Below are positions 25,942-34,932 of a DNA stretch of 64,000 nt, piece by piece (the first letter of the stretch is position 1; the number at the start of each line of letters is the position of its first letter). The position numbers and the translations under genes are program-made. The stretch comes from Oscillospiraceae bacterium. Its GTDB lineage: Bacteria > Bacillota > Clostridia > Oscillospirales > Oscillospiraceae. The notes beneath the pieces were generated by a model, which worked only from the letters and a program-made list of their open reading frames with translations, did not search any database and had not been told where the DNA came from. The DNA lies in NCBI GenBank assembly GCA_902795045.1, contig CADBJU010000020.1:17889-81888 (forward strand), given 5' to 3'.

Positions 25942-27618
25942 ATGTCTTATAAAACCGATATTGAAATCGCGCAGGAATGCGCCATGCAGCCCATCGGCGA
26001 GATCGCCCGCCGGGCGCACGTGGATGAAAAGTATCTGGAGCAGTATGGCCGTTACAAGGCCAAAATCGACCCGGCCCTGCTGAAAGAGACCAAGCGCGAA
26101 AACGGCAAGCTGGTCCTCGTCACCGCCATCACCCCCACCCCCGCGGGCGAGGGCAAGACCACCACGACCATCGGCCTTGCCGACGGTCTCAGGCGCATCG
26201 GCAAGGATGTGACCGTTGCCCTGCGTGAGCCCTCCCTCGGCCCCGTGTTTGGCGTCAAGGGCGGCGCCGCCGGCGGCGGCTATGCCCAGGTGGTCCCCAT
26301 GGAGGACATCAACCTCCACTTCACCGGCGACTTCCACGCCATCGGCGCTGCCAACAATCTGCTGGCCGCTATGCTCGACAACCACATCCAGCAGGGGAAC
26401 GCCCTGCACATCGACCCCCGCCGCATCACCTGGAAGCGCTGTGTGGACATGAACGACCGCCAGCTCCGCTTCGTGGTGGATGGTCTCGGCGGCAAGGTCA
26501 ACGGCACCCCGCGCGAGGACGGCTTTGACATCACGGTGGCAAGCGAGATCATGGCGGTGTTCTGCCTGGCCTCCTCCATCACCGATCTCAAGGAGCGCCT
26601 CGGCCGCATCATCGTGGGCTACAGCTACGAGGGAAAGCCCGTCACCGCCGCGGATCTCAAGGCCGTCGGCGCCATGGCGGCGCTTTTGAAGGACGCGCTC
26701 AAGCCCAATCTGGTCCAGACTCTCGAGGGCACCCCGGCCTTTGTCCACGGCGGCCCCTTCGCCAACATCGCCCACGGCTGCAACTCCGTCATGGCGACCC
26801 GCATGGCCCTCAAGATGGGCGACTACACCGTCACAGAAGCCGGCTTTGGCGCGGACCTCGGCGCGGAGAAGTTCCTGGACATCAAGTGCCGCATGGCGGG
26901 CCTGACCCCCGACGCGGTGGTGGTCGTGGCGACCGTGCGCGCGCTCAAGATGCACGGCGGCCTAGCCAAGACCGAGCTTGCGAGCGAGGATCTGAACGCT
27001 CTTGAGAAGGGCATCCCGAACCTTCTGCGCCATGTGTCCAACATCAAGAACGTCTACGGCCTGCCCTGCGTGGTGGCGGTCAACCGCTTCCCGACGGATA
27101 CGGATGCCGAGATCGACTTCATCATCAAAAAGTGCCGCGAGCTCGGCGTCAACACTGTGCTTTCCACCGTCTGGGCCGAGGGCGGCAAGGGCGGCGAGGC
27201 CCTGGCCCGCGAGGTCGTGCGCCTGTGCGAGGAAGAAAAGAGCGACTTTAAGTTCTCCTATGAGCTTGACGGCAGCATCGAGGACAGGATCAGGGCCGTC
27301 GTCACCCGCATCTACGGCGGCAAGGATGTGAGCATCCTGCCCGCCGCGCAGAAGCAGATCGACGAGCTTACCAGGCTCGGCTTTGCAAGCCTGCCCGTCT
27401 GCATCGCCAAGACCCAGTACAGCTTCTCCGACGATCCCACGAAGCTCGGCGCGCCCGAGGACTTCACCGTCACGGTGAAGAACGTCAAGGTCTCCGCCGG
27501 CGCGGGCTTCATCGTCGTGCTCACCGGCGACATCATGACCATGCCGGGCCTTCCGAAGGCGCCCGCCGCCGAGAAGATCGACGTGGACGAAAACGGCAGG
27601 ATCAGCGGCCTGTTCTGA
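25942..27618 (+). CDS. fhs: Formate-tetrahydrofolate ligase
   Basis: 558 residues. ATP-dependent activation of formate to 10-formyl-THF, the donor for PurN and the AICAR transformylase. The nucleotide loop [17 protein letters not shown] lies near residues 63-79, [20 protein letters not shown] near 94-113, and [14 protein letters not shown] near 269. RBS GAGGTG. Last gene of the operon, 26 bases after purL and followed by a strong terminator. With the FNT protein, it ties formate supply to purine synthesis. Confidence 0.96.
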   Translation: MSYKTDIEIAQECAMQPIGEIARRAHVDEKYLEQYGRYKAKIDPALLKETKRENGKLVLVTAITPTPAGEGKTTTTIGLADGLRRIGKDVTVALREPSLGPVFGVKGGAAGGGYAQVVPMEDINLHFTGDFHAIGAANNLLAAMLDNHIQQGNALHIDPRRITWKRCVDMNDRQLRFVVDGLGGKVNGTPREDGFDITVASEIMAVFCLASSITDLKERLGRIIVGYSYEGKPVTAADLKAVGAMAALLKDALKPNLVQTLEGTPAFVHGGPFANIAHGCNSVMATRMALKMGDYTVTEAGFGADLGAEKFLDIKCRMAGLTPDAVVVVATVRALKMHGGLAKTELASEDLNALEKGIPNLLRHVSNIKNVYGLPCVVAVNRFPTDTDAEIDFIIKKCRELGVNTVLSTVWAEGGKGGEALAREVVRLCEEEKSDFKFSYELDGSIEDRIRAVVTRIYGGKDVSILPAAQKQIDELTRLGFASLPVCIAKTQYSFSDDPTKLGAPEDFTVTVKNVKVSAGAGFIVVLTGDIMTMPGLPKAPAAEKIDVDENGRISGLF

Positions 27619-27637
27619 GAGATTTCCATTCTATGAC

Positions 27638-27685
27638 AAAAAAGCACCGCAGAGAGCACAAAATGCTCCCTGCGGTGCTTTTTCG
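27638..27685 (+). terminator. Terminator of the pyr-pur operon
   Basis: GCACCGCAG (27644-27652) pairs with CTGCGGTGC (27670-27678), flanked by an A-run before and TTTTT after. A strong rho-independent terminator 20 bases after fhs. Confidence 0.93.
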
Positions 27686-27757
27686 GCGAAATCAACGATT
27701 GAAAAGCGGCATCATGCGTGGTATGCTGTGTTGACATCAAGACAGAGGCGATACGAC

Positions 27758-28438
27758 ATGACTTTGGAAAATCTGCGCGAAAACCGCTCGGCGCGCGCAA
27801 TTATATTAAATATGCTGCTTGCGGCGGTGAGCCTGTTCATAAACGGCTTCGGTGTGTACCTGACCATCCAGGCCAATATCGGCGCGGGGCCCTGGGATGT
27901 GCTGAACCTGGGTCTCTCCAAAACCTTCGGCATCCTCTACGGCACCGCCTCCATCGCTGTGTCGCTGACCATCCTGATTATCGACATCCTGCTCAACGAG
28001 CCCATCGGCATCGCCATGTTCATCGACGCTTTCGTGGTGGGAAAATCGGTGGACTTCTTCAATCGTATCAACGCCGTGCCCGCCCGCAGCTCCCTCTGGG
28101 CGGGGATCCCCGTGATGCTCCTGGGCCTTGTCATCATGGCCTACACTCAGTATACCTACATGATTGCCTCCCTCGGCTGCGGCCCGCGCGATACGCTGCT
28201 GGTGGGCCTTGCCAAGCGGGTCAAGCGCGTCCCCATCGGCGCGGTGAGCATTGCGCTTTTGAGCACCGCGACCCTTATCGGCTGGCTCCTGGGCGGCCCG
28301 GTCGGCATCGGCACCTTGATCTGCGCTTTCTGCACCGGCCCCATCATGCAGGCGGCCTTTGCCAGCGTTCACTTTGACGCCACCGCCATCCGCCATCAGC
28401 CCCTGCGCGACTCCCTCCGGGTCTTTCTGGCGCGATGA
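27758..28438 (+). CDS. YczE/YitT-like polytopic membrane protein
   Basis: 226 residues from ATG 27758; an upstream in-frame TTG (27728) is less likely. About five membrane segments. NGFGVYLTIQANIGAGPWDV near residue 30 and LGCGPRDTLLVGLAKR near 140 are typical of the YczE family (COG2364), whose molecular function is unknown. A TTGACA at 27731-27736 just before the start could be a -35 element, but no matching -10 was found. Overlaps the next gene by 4 bases (ATGA), so the two are coupled. Confidence 0.8.
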   Translation: MTLENLRENRSARAIILNMLLAAVSLFINGFGVYLTIQANIGAGPWDVLNLGLSKTFGILYGTASIAVSLTILIIDILLNEPIGIAMFIDAFVVGKSVDFFNRINAVPARSSLWAGIPVMLLGLVIMAYTQYTYMIASLGCGPRDTLLVGLAKRVKRVPIGAVSIALLSTATLIGWLLGGPVGIGTLICAFCTGPIMQAAFASVHFDATAIRHQPLRDSLRVFLAR

Positions 28439-29190
28439 CACAGCAGGAGCTGGAGCGGGCCGTCTGCGCCGTGATCTGCCAGGCGGACGGTATCAAGGCC
28501 CGCGAGATCGCGGACAGGCTGGGCGTTGACCGCAAAACCGTCAATCAGCTTTTGTACGCCTCCCCGCTGATGAAGGAGCTGTGCTGGCAGGACCGGGACT
28601 GCAAATGGCACGGCATTGTCCGCCAGGCCCGCCCCCATATCGGCTTACAGGAGTTTGCGGGGTATTATGACACGGTTGCGGGTTTTCTCGGCCTCACGGA
28701 GGACGAATGGCTGAAAGCCTTGACCGAGGGCTGCACCAATATCGGGCGTAACCTCAATGATACGCGTGGCCTCATCCACTCCTTCCGCGACTGCCGGGAG
28801 ACGATGGTGAGCCTGTTTGACGATCTGCTGTACCTGCTTGGGAGGTCCTGTCTCGACTGGGAGATCGCCTTTGAGCTGCGGCTCAAGCGCTCTCGCTATG
28901 TGCGCATTTATGCCGATGTGCTGATCATCACGGAAAACCGCGTCTTCTCGCTGGAGTTCAAGATGAAGGACAAAATCGACCCGGACGAGGTGGAGCAGGC
29001 GGCAAAGTACGCGCCGTTTCTGGAGATCGTCTTCGGCCCGAAGTATGAGATCATCCCGGTCCTGGTGCTGACGAGAGCACGGGAGCAGTTCCGGTTTGTC
29101 CCGATCGGGCACAGCGACATGGTGCTCCCGGTCTGCTCGGGGGATATGCTGTTCAATGTGTTCGATGAGTATATCGGGTTTCTGAATTGA
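28435..29190 (+). CDS. Winged-helix plus PD-(D/E)XK nuclease-like protein
   Basis: 251 residues. The N-terminus looks like a winged helix (ADGIKAREIADRLGVDRKTV, about residues 18-36). The C-terminal half fits a PD-(D/E)XK core: Asp161 in YADVLII, then Glu174-x-Lys176 in VFSLEFKM, and Gln188 in VEQAAKYA. The pattern recalls the N-terminal nuclease-like region of some DUF2075-type helicase proteins, but no helicase is fused here. It probably binds or cleaves nucleic acid in the cytoplasm. Translationally coupled to the YczE-like gene. Identification rests on motif reading only. Confidence 0.55.
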   Translation: MTQQELERAVCAVICQADGIKAREIADRLGVDRKTVNQLLYASPLMKELCWQDRDCKWHGIVRQARPHIGLQEFAGYYDTVAGFLGLTEDEWLKALTEGCTNIGRNLNDTRGLIHSFRDCRETMVSLFDDLLYLLGRSCLDWEIAFELRLKRSRYVRIYADVLIITENRVFSLEFKMKDKIDPDEVEQAAKYAPFLEIVFGPKYEIIPVLVLTRAREQFRFVPIGHSDMVLPVCSGDMLFNVFDEYIGFLN

Positions 29191-29191
29191 A

Positions 29192-29244
29192 AGACCAACG
29201 GTTTCGCCTTGTCGGCGCTTACCGTTGGTCTGCTGTTTTTTATT
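29192..29244 (+). terminator. Terminator between convergent genes
   Basis: AGACCAACGGT (29192-29202) pairs with ACCGTTGGTCT (29221-29231), followed by GCTGTTTTTTATT. It serves the plus-strand gene and overlaps the last codon of the minus-strand kinase. Confidence 0.85.
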
Positions 29245-30175
29245 CCTCTTCCACGTCCAGCTCCAGACCAAGTTCACGCGGGCGGAAGCGCGGGCACACA
29301 TTTTCCGACACCTTGATGACCGAGGCCGCCAGGCGCGTGCCGATCTCCACGGCCTCGCGCATGCTCTTGTGATAGGTAAGCCCGACGGAGACTCCGGCAC
29401 AGAAGGCGTCGCCCGCGCCGGTGGTATCGCGCACCTTCACATGCTCCGCCGGGAAGTAGCCCACTTCGCCGCTGCGGCTTGCGTAGACCGCACCGCGGCT
29501 GCCCATGGTGACGACGATGGCGGGGATGTTCGCGCTTTCAAGCCGGGCGGGGAGATCCGCGCACAGGACCTCGGGCGTTGCCTTCGAGTAGTCTGCCACA
29601 AAGAGGATGCCGGCTTCGGCCTGGTTGCAGACAAAGCAGTCCATGCGCTGCAGAAAGTCCCGCCGCTCGGAGGCAATGCCCATGTTGGCGACCACGCCGT
29701 AGACGGGCACGCCGTGCTTCTCCGCAAGGTCGAGGGCGCGCTTGACGATATCCTTGCCGACATCGGCCTCAATGACCACGCTGTCGGCGTTTTTGAAAAT
29801 CTCGTCGCCCTTTTCGTCCAGAATGTCACAGATGCGGCTGAGGTCGGGGCGCTGGGAGATGGAGCCCGCGAGGTCCCCTGTCTGGTCGAAGACCGCAAGC
29901 CACATGCCCATCCCGTTCGGCACTTTGCGGATGTAGTCGGTGTTCACCTTGTGGCGGCGCAGCTTGCGCAGCACGTCCTCACCCTGGGCGGTATCGTCCA
30001 CGAGGCTTACGAAGGTGGGGCGCAGCTCGACATTGGCAATATCCTCGGCAACGTTCCGGCCCACGCCGCCGTGGACAAACTGGATCTCCCCGGCATTTCG
30101 CCCGGTGGGGAGGTACAGATCCTCCGGAAAACCCTTCACATCCACGAACACCGCGCCGATCACCACAATAGCCAT
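29240..30175 (-). CDS. PfkB family carbohydrate kinase
   Basis: 311 residues. Ribokinase-fold sugar or nucleoside kinase. The PfkB signature DTTGAGDAFCAGVSVG with catalytic Asp lies near residues 242-257, and GGVGRNVAEDIA near 36-47 is the substrate-binding segment. Substrate is not evident from sequence; ribose, fructose, adenosine and pseudouridine kinases share these motifs. RBS AAAAGGAGGA precedes ATG 30175. It has a strong own promoter and is divergent from galM. Confidence 0.88.
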   Translation of the reverse strand: MAIVVIGAVFVDVKGFPEDLYLPTGRNAGEIQFVHGGVGRNVAEDIANVELRPTFVSLVDDTAQGEDVLRKLRRHKVNTDYIRKVPNGMGMWLAVFDQTGDLAGSISQRPDLSRICDILDEKGDEIFKNADSVVIEADVGKDIVKRALDLAEKHGVPVYGVVANMGIASERRDFLQRMDCFVCNQAEAGILFVADYSKATPEVLCADLPARLESANIPAIVVTMGSRGAVYASRSGEVGYFPAEHVKVRDTTGAGDAFCAGVSVGLTYHKSMREAVEIGTRLAASVIKVSENVCPRFRPRELGLELDVEEE

Positions 30176-30217
30176 AAGCGTCCTCCTTTTGCCCGGGGGC
30201 TTTTTGTCTATGCCTTA

Positions 30218-30246
30218 ACTATAAAAAGAATGTTAACTTTTGTCAA
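30218..30246 (-). promoter_or_regulatory. Promoter of the PfkB kinase gene
   Basis: On the minus strand, TTGACA (30241-30246) and TATAGT (30218-30223) are 17 bases apart in AT-rich DNA, 42 bases before the start codon. Confidence 0.85.
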
Positions 30247-30321
30247 GGCACAATGAAAAGCATTTCTTTTTTTTCCTGTTTGTGCTACAATCCATTCGAA
30301 TATGTTTTTGGGAGGCATACT

Positions 30322-31365
30322 ATGTCTGTTTCAGTTCGACCCTTCGGCTCCCTCTCCACCGGGGAGGAGGTCCATGCCTATACCATCACCAATGACGGCG
30401 GCGCAAGCTGCACCGTCCTTGACTACGGCGCAATCGTCCAGGCTATTTGTGTACCCAATAAGGACGGCGGCTTTACCGACGTGGTGCTCGGGTACGACAC
30501 GGCCGCTGAGTACGAGACCGGGCGCGGCCACCTCGGCGGCATGATCGGCAGGGTTGCCAACCGCCTCGGAGGCGCGCGCTTCAACTTAAACGGCAAGGAA
30601 TATTTGCTTGAAAAGAACAACGGCAATAACTGCCTGCACGGCGGCTCGAGAAGCTATGACCACTACATGTGGAACGCCGGGATCGAGGGTGAGAACGGCG
30701 TGCGCTTTACCCGCCTCAGCCCCGACGGGGAGCAGGGTTTTCCCGGCAATCTGAACGTATCGGTGACCTACCGGCTTGAGACCGCAGACGACGGAGACGT
30801 CGTTTTCTATATGATCTATGAGGCCGAATCCGATGCCGACACCCTCTTCGCCCCCACCAACCACAGCTATTTTGATCTCTCCGGCTGCGGCAAGGCCATG
30901 GAGCAGACGCTCATCCTCAACGCCACCTCCTGTCTGCCGCTGACGCCGGGCAGCGTGCCAAACGGAAAAATCGTGCCCGTCGGCGGCACCCCCTTTGACT
31001 TCACCCGGGAAAAGCCCATCGGTCGGGATATCGACGCGGACGATGAGCAGCTCAGGCTCGCAAACGGTTACGACCACAACTTCTGCCTCGGCAGCAAGCC
31101 CTACGCAGCCGAGCTCTACAGCGCGGAGACCGGCATCCGTATGGCGGTGTTCACCGACATGCCCGGCGTGCAGGTCTACACCGCAAACGGACTCGGCGAG
31201 CAGGTCGGCAAGGGCGGCGTAAAGACCCACGACCGCGGCGCCGTGTGCCTCGAGACCCAGCTCTGGCCCGACGCCATGAACCACTGGGGCTTTCCCTCTC
31301 CCGTCCTCCGCGCAGGCGAGAAGTGCGGCAGCTTCACCAGTCACCTGTTCCGGGTTGAAAAGTAA
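30322..31365 (+). CDS. galM: Aldose 1-epimerase (galactose mutarotase)
   Basis: 347 residues from ATG 30322 (RBS GGGAGG). Interconverts alpha and beta anomers of galactose or glucose, the entry to the Leloir pathway. Motifs: GRVANRLGGARFNLNG near residue 75, NNCLHGG near 102 with the first catalytic-site His, TNHSYFDLSG near 180 with the second, and GYDHNFCL near 250. The C-terminal catalytic Glu is in VCLETQLWPDA. A galT is at 51676-53163. TACAAT at 30286-30291 could be its -10, with a weak -35. Eighteen bases separate it from the peptidase gene. Confidence 0.93.
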   Translation: MSVSVRPFGSLSTGEEVHAYTITNDGGASCTVLDYGAIVQAICVPNKDGGFTDVVLGYDTAAEYETGRGHLGGMIGRVANRLGGARFNLNGKEYLLEKNNGNNCLHGGSRSYDHYMWNAGIEGENGVRFTRLSPDGEQGFPGNLNVSVTYRLETADDGDVVFYMIYEAESDADTLFAPTNHSYFDLSGCGKAMEQTLILNATSCLPLTPGSVPNGKIVPVGGTPFDFTREKPIGRDIDADDEQLRLANGYDHNFCLGSKPYAAELYSAETGIRMAVFTDMPGVQVYTANGLGEQVGKGGVKTHDRGAVCLETQLWPDAMNHWGFPSPVLRAGEKCGSFTSHLFRVEK

Positions 31366-31383
31366 ACAGATAGAGGCGATCAA

Positions 31384-34128
31384 ATGGATAACAAAAGACC
31401 TCACAGCAGAGAAAAACGAGTAGGCCAGGGCTCCGTCACCGCCCGCAAGGGCGATCAGGTCAACTTCGGCGGCCCCGTCGGCGGCAGCAGTCAGAACGGC
31501 AGACCCGGCCAGGATCCCACCGGACAGCAGCGCCCCGGCATGCCTGGCGGCCCGACCGGGCAGCAGCGCATGGGCATGTCGAGCCGCAGGACCCAGCGCA
31601 CCGGGATCCCGCGCCGTTCCGGCGGCGTCAGCATTTTCGGCATCCTGATCCTGCTCTTTGTCCTTCTGCGCGGCTGCGGAAACGGCGGCGAGACCCAGAG
31701 CATCCCGGTCGCAACGCCCAGACCCACCTCCTATGTCACCGCGGCCCCTGTCCACACCGCCGCTCCGAGCTATACTTCGGCTCCGCAATACAGCAGCGTA
31801 CAGTCCATCAATGACGCGAACCTGATGTTCTCGTCCGAAAATCCGGGCAACTGGAGCGACCTGTTCGGCTCTCTCTTCGGCTACGGCGACAGCTACTCGG
31901 GCACAAACCCGACGGGCGGCTCCACAGGCGGCAGCGGCCTTCTGCAGGATCTGCCCGGCGTTGTGCCCACCGCCGCACCGACAGCGACGCCGCGGCCGAC
32001 CGCCACGCCCAGACCCACGGCGACAATGAGACCCACCGCCGCGCCCGTCGCGGCGGCAACGCGCGGCAAGTTCTTCACACCTCTCGGCAACGGACGTGAT
32101 ACCGTCACGGTCATGGTCTATCTGTGCGGCACGGACCTTGAGTCCAAGTACGGCATGGCGACCTCGGACCTGTCGGAAATGGTGAAGGCCAATATCTCCG
32201 ACAAGGTAAACGTTATTGTGGAGACCGGCGGCTGCAGAAGCTGGAAAAACAACGTGGTCTCTAACTCCGCAAACCAGATCTACCGCGTGCAGAGCGGCGG
32301 GCTTGAGCGCTTGGAGAGCAACTTCGGCAGCGCCGCCATGACAAACCCCGCGAACCTGACGAAGTTCATCCAGTACTGCGCGAAAAACTTCCCCGCAAAC
32401 CGCAACGTGCTCATCATGTGGGACCACGGCGGCGGCTCCATCAGCGGCTACGGCTACGATGAAAAGAGCGGCGGGCGCGCCTCCATGACCCTGCCGCAGA
32501 TCGACCAGGCCCTGAGCGACGCGGGCGTGACCTTCGACTGGATCGGCTACGACGCCTGCCTCATGTCCACCCTCGAGACAGCGCTGGTCTCCGCCAAGTA
32601 CGCAGACTACCTCATCGCCTCCGAAGAGGTGGAGCCCGGCACTGGCTGGTACTACACCGACTGGCTCAACGCCATCTCCAAAAACACCTCTCTGCCCACC
32701 GAGGCTCTCGGCAAGACCATCATCGACAGCTATGTCAGCGCCTGCCGTGCCAAGTCCTACAACGCCCAGGTCACCCTGGCCATGACGGATCTGGCCCAGC
32801 TTGAGAGCAAGCTCCCCGATACCTTCCGCGATTTCTCGATCGCTACCTACGACATGATCGAGGGTGACGACTACCGCCAGGTCTCCAACGCCCGCGCGGG
32901 CGCCAGACAGTTTGCCCAGTCCACCCGCATCAACCAGGTGGACCTGGCCGACCTTGCCCTGCGCATCGGCTCCGAGGAGGGCAAGGCCCTCGCCCGGACT
33001 ATCCAGGACTGCGTCAAGTATAACGGCACCACCATCACCAAGTGCTACGGCCTGAGCATCTACTTCCCCTATGAGAGCATGAGCTCGGTGTCCTCGGCCA
33101 TCAATACCTATGACACCCTCGGCCTTGACGAGGAGTATGCCAAGGTCATCAGGAGCTTTGCAAGCCTTGAGTACGGCGGCCAGGTGGGCTCTTCCGCCTC
33201 CCAGAGCTACGGCTACTCCAGCGGCGGCTTCGACTCCTACGGCGACCTGCTCAATACGCTCCTGGGCGGCTACTCCTATGCCGACAGCAGTTCCTACGGC
33301 GGCTCGGCCTATGGCAGCTCCGGCCCCTCGGGCGCTCTCTCCGGCGGCTACACCAATTCCTACGGGCAGTCGAGCGCGGGCTATAGCCTCGATATGGGCG
33401 ATCTGTTCAGTCTCTTCTCCGCCTTCTCCGGGCGCAGCCTCGGCGGTGACAAGAGCTGGGTCGATACACAGCTGATCGCCGATCACGCGAAGGCCATGAG
33501 CGAAAGCTTCCTCGACCCCGGCAGGCTTACGGTCTCCTACGCAAACGGCCGCCCCGTCGTCTCCCTGACGGACAAGGAGTGGGCCCAGATCCAGACTGTG
33601 GAGCTGAACGTCTTTGCCGACGACGGCGAGGGCTATTTCGACCTGGGCCTGGATAACCTCTTCGAGATCGAAGACGGCAATCTCCTGATCGACTACGACG
33701 CCACATGGCTCACCATCAACGGACAGCTCGTGGCCTACTACCTCGTCTCCGACAGCCAGAACCCGGACGGCAGCTGGACCACCATCGGCCGGATCCCGGC
33801 GCTCTTAAACGGCGAGAAGGTCAATCTCCAGGTCATCTTCAACGACGAAAACCGCTACGGCACCGTCACCGGGGCCTACCCGTACTACACCGATGGCGAG
33901 ACCGAGGCAAGTCCCAAGGGGCTTGTCCCGCTCCGGCGCGGCGACAGGCTGGAGTTTGTCTGCGACTACTACGGCTACGACAACAGCTTCCAGGCCACCC
34001 ACAAGCTCGACTCAAGCCTCGTTGTCACGGACGAGCTGATGCTTGAAAACCTCAGCGTCACCAACAACGTCATCCCCAGCTATCGCTTTACCGACATTTA
34101 CGGCAACCACTATTGGCTCAGATTCTGA
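31384..34128 (+). CDS. Clostripain-family (C11) cysteine peptidase, membrane-anchored
   Basis: 914 residues. A basic N-terminal tail (about 75 residues) is followed by one membrane segment (FGILILLFVLL), then a Pro/Thr-rich linker with TPRPTATPRPTATMRPTAAP. The peptidase domain begins near residue 235 (DTVTVMVYLCGTDLES). The catalytic pair is His348 in MWDHGGG and Cys392 in GYDACLM, as in C11 peptidases. A Gly/Ser/Tyr-rich stretch (about 600-690) precedes a C-terminal beta-rich part. It is likely anchored with the catalytic domain outside. In clostripain-type enzymes the domain cuts after Arg or Lys; specificity here is unknown. It follows galM closely and precedes a YtxH-like gene. Confidence 0.88.
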   Translation: MDNKRPHSREKRVGQGSVTARKGDQVNFGGPVGGSSQNGRPGQDPTGQQRPGMPGGPTGQQRMGMSSRRTQRTGIPRRSGGVSIFGILILLFVLLRGCGNGGETQSIPVATPRPTSYVTAAPVHTAAPSYTSAPQYSSVQSINDANLMFSSENPGNWSDLFGSLFGYGDSYSGTNPTGGSTGGSGLLQDLPGVVPTAAPTATPRPTATPRPTATMRPTAAPVAAATRGKFFTPLGNGRDTVTVMVYLCGTDLESKYGMATSDLSEMVKANISDKVNVIVETGGCRSWKNNVVSNSANQIYRVQSGGLERLESNFGSAAMTNPANLTKFIQYCAKNFPANRNVLIMWDHGGGSISGYGYDEKSGGRASMTLPQIDQALSDAGVTFDWIGYDACLMSTLETALVSAKYADYLIASEEVEPGTGWYYTDWLNAISKNTSLPTEALGKTIIDSYVSACRAKSYNAQVTLAMTDLAQLESKLPDTFRDFSIATYDMIEGDDYRQVSNARAGARQFAQSTRINQVDLADLALRIGSEEGKALARTIQDCVKYNGTTITKCYGLSIYFPYESMSSVSSAINTYDTLGLDEEYAKVIRSFASLEYGGQVGSSASQSYGYSSGGFDSYGDLLNTLLGGYSYADSSSYGGSAYGSSGPSGALSGGYTNSYGQSSAGYSLDMGDLFSLFSAFSGRSLGGDKSWVDTQLIADHAKAMSESFLDPGRLTVSYANGRPVVSLTDKEWAQIQTVELNVFADDGEGYFDLGLDNLFEIEDGNLLIDYDATWLTINGQLVAYYLVSDSQNPDGSWTTIGRIPALLNGEKVNLQVIFNDENRYGTVTGAYPYYTDGETEASPKGLVPLRRGDRLEFVCDYYGYDNSFQATHKLDSSLVVTDELMLENLSVTNNVIPSYRFTDIYGNHYWLRF

Positions 34129-34157
34129 GCGTGGAATTATACAGGAGGTACAAAATT

Positions 34158-34676
34158 ATGGGACTCATTTCCAAACTGCTGAAAACCGGCCTGACCATCG
34201 GCGCGCTCGTCACCGCCTACCAGGCCACCCAGAAGACCAAGAAGGAAACCGGCACCATTGATGCCGATGCCTTCGTGCGCAACTTCAAGGATCAGGCGAT
34301 CGAGAACACCAAGATCGTCGCCGACACCGTCAAATCCCAGCTCACCGGCAAGCCCGCCGAGACCAAGGGCGACTACCGCGTCTCCGACGAGGGCGAGAAC
34401 GGCTACACCTATGTGGACGCAAAGCCCGCCGAGGGTGAGGCCAAGCCCGCCGACAAACAGGCCAAGCCCGAGGACAAGCAGGCCAAGCCCGCCGAGGACA
34501 AGGTGAATGAAGTGATCGAGACTGTGAAGGAGAAGGCGCCCGAGGTCATCGAAAAGGTGCAGGACATCGTGGAGGATATCCGCGAGAACGCGCCCGAGTA
34601 CAAGGCCCGTGCCCAGGAATTCGTCGAGGATGTCAAGGAAGCCGCGAAAAAGGCCCTGGACAAGGACGACAAGTAA
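34158..34676 (+). CDS. YtxH-like Lys/Glu/Ala-rich coiled-coil protein
   Basis: 172 residues from ATG 34158, with the excellent RBS ACAGGAGGT. The N-terminus is short and apolar (LISKLLKTGLTIGALVTAYQA), a possible membrane anchor. The middle repeats KPADKQAKPEDKQAKPAED, and the C-terminal 60 residues form an amphipathic helix rich in Val, Glu and Lys (VIETVKEKAPEVIEKVQDIV). This composition is typical of YtxH-like or late-embryogenesis-like proteins, for which function is poorly defined. It begins 29 bases after the C11 peptidase and is probably cotranscribed. Confidence 0.75.
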   Translation: MGLISKLLKTGLTIGALVTAYQATQKTKKETGTIDADAFVRNFKDQAIENTKIVADTVKSQLTGKPAETKGDYRVSDEGENGYTYVDAKPAEGEAKPADKQAKPEDKQAKPAEDKVNEVIETVKEKAPEVIEKVQDIVEDIRENAPEYKARAQEFVEDVKEAAKKALDKDDK

Positions 34677-34691
34677 ATCATATAAGCGCAA

Positions 34692-34735
34692 AACAGGAGC
34701 CGTGAAGCAAATCTTCACGGCTCCTGTTCTGTCAC
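34692..34735 (+). terminator. Terminator after the YtxH-like gene
   Basis: AACAGGAGCCGTGAAG (34692-34707) pairs perfectly with its complement at 34713-34728. The following T stretch is short, but the 16-bp stem is strong. Confidence 0.75.
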
Positions 34736-34765
34736 ACAGAGACTTGTTTTGTTATCCTGGGATTT

Positions 34766-34875
34766 ATACTATCCCCTGATAGGAATCTGACAGTCCTTCC
34801 GGCAGGAATTGTGCCATACTGTGTTGGCTTTCTTGACCATATATCTCCATTATGCTCTGCGACAGGGAATAGTAT
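34766..34875. mobile_element. MITE-like element, copy 1
   Basis: The 110-base element has terminal inverted repeats ATACTATCCCCTG and CAGGGAATAGTAT (one mismatch). The interior shares segments such as GACAGTCCTTCCGGCA, CTTGACCATATAT and CCATTATGCTCTGCG with the copy at 45034-45196. It has no coding capacity. It lies between the YtxH-like gene and mntP, next to a half-palindrome at 34881-34910. Confidence 0.7.
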
Positions 34876-34880
34876 TATTT

Positions 34881-34910
34881 TGTCATCCTGAGCGAAGCGA
34901 AGGATCTTTT
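34881..34910. repeat. CATCCTGAGCG-type repeat, half copy
   Basis: Contains GTCATCCTGAGCGAAGCGAA followed by GGATCTTTT. This is one arm of the palindromic family seen in full at 36681-36765, 46831-46896 and 55459-55535. Here it lies six bases from MITE copy 1. Confidence 0.75.
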
Positions 34911-34932
34911 CGTGCCTGTATCATATGGTCCA

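Noticed and set aside
30586-33486. Approximately 966-codon minus-strand open frame opposite galM and the C11 peptidase
   Set aside because: Both plus-strand genes have catalytic motifs and ribosome-binding sites. The antisense frame is repetitive and lacks them.
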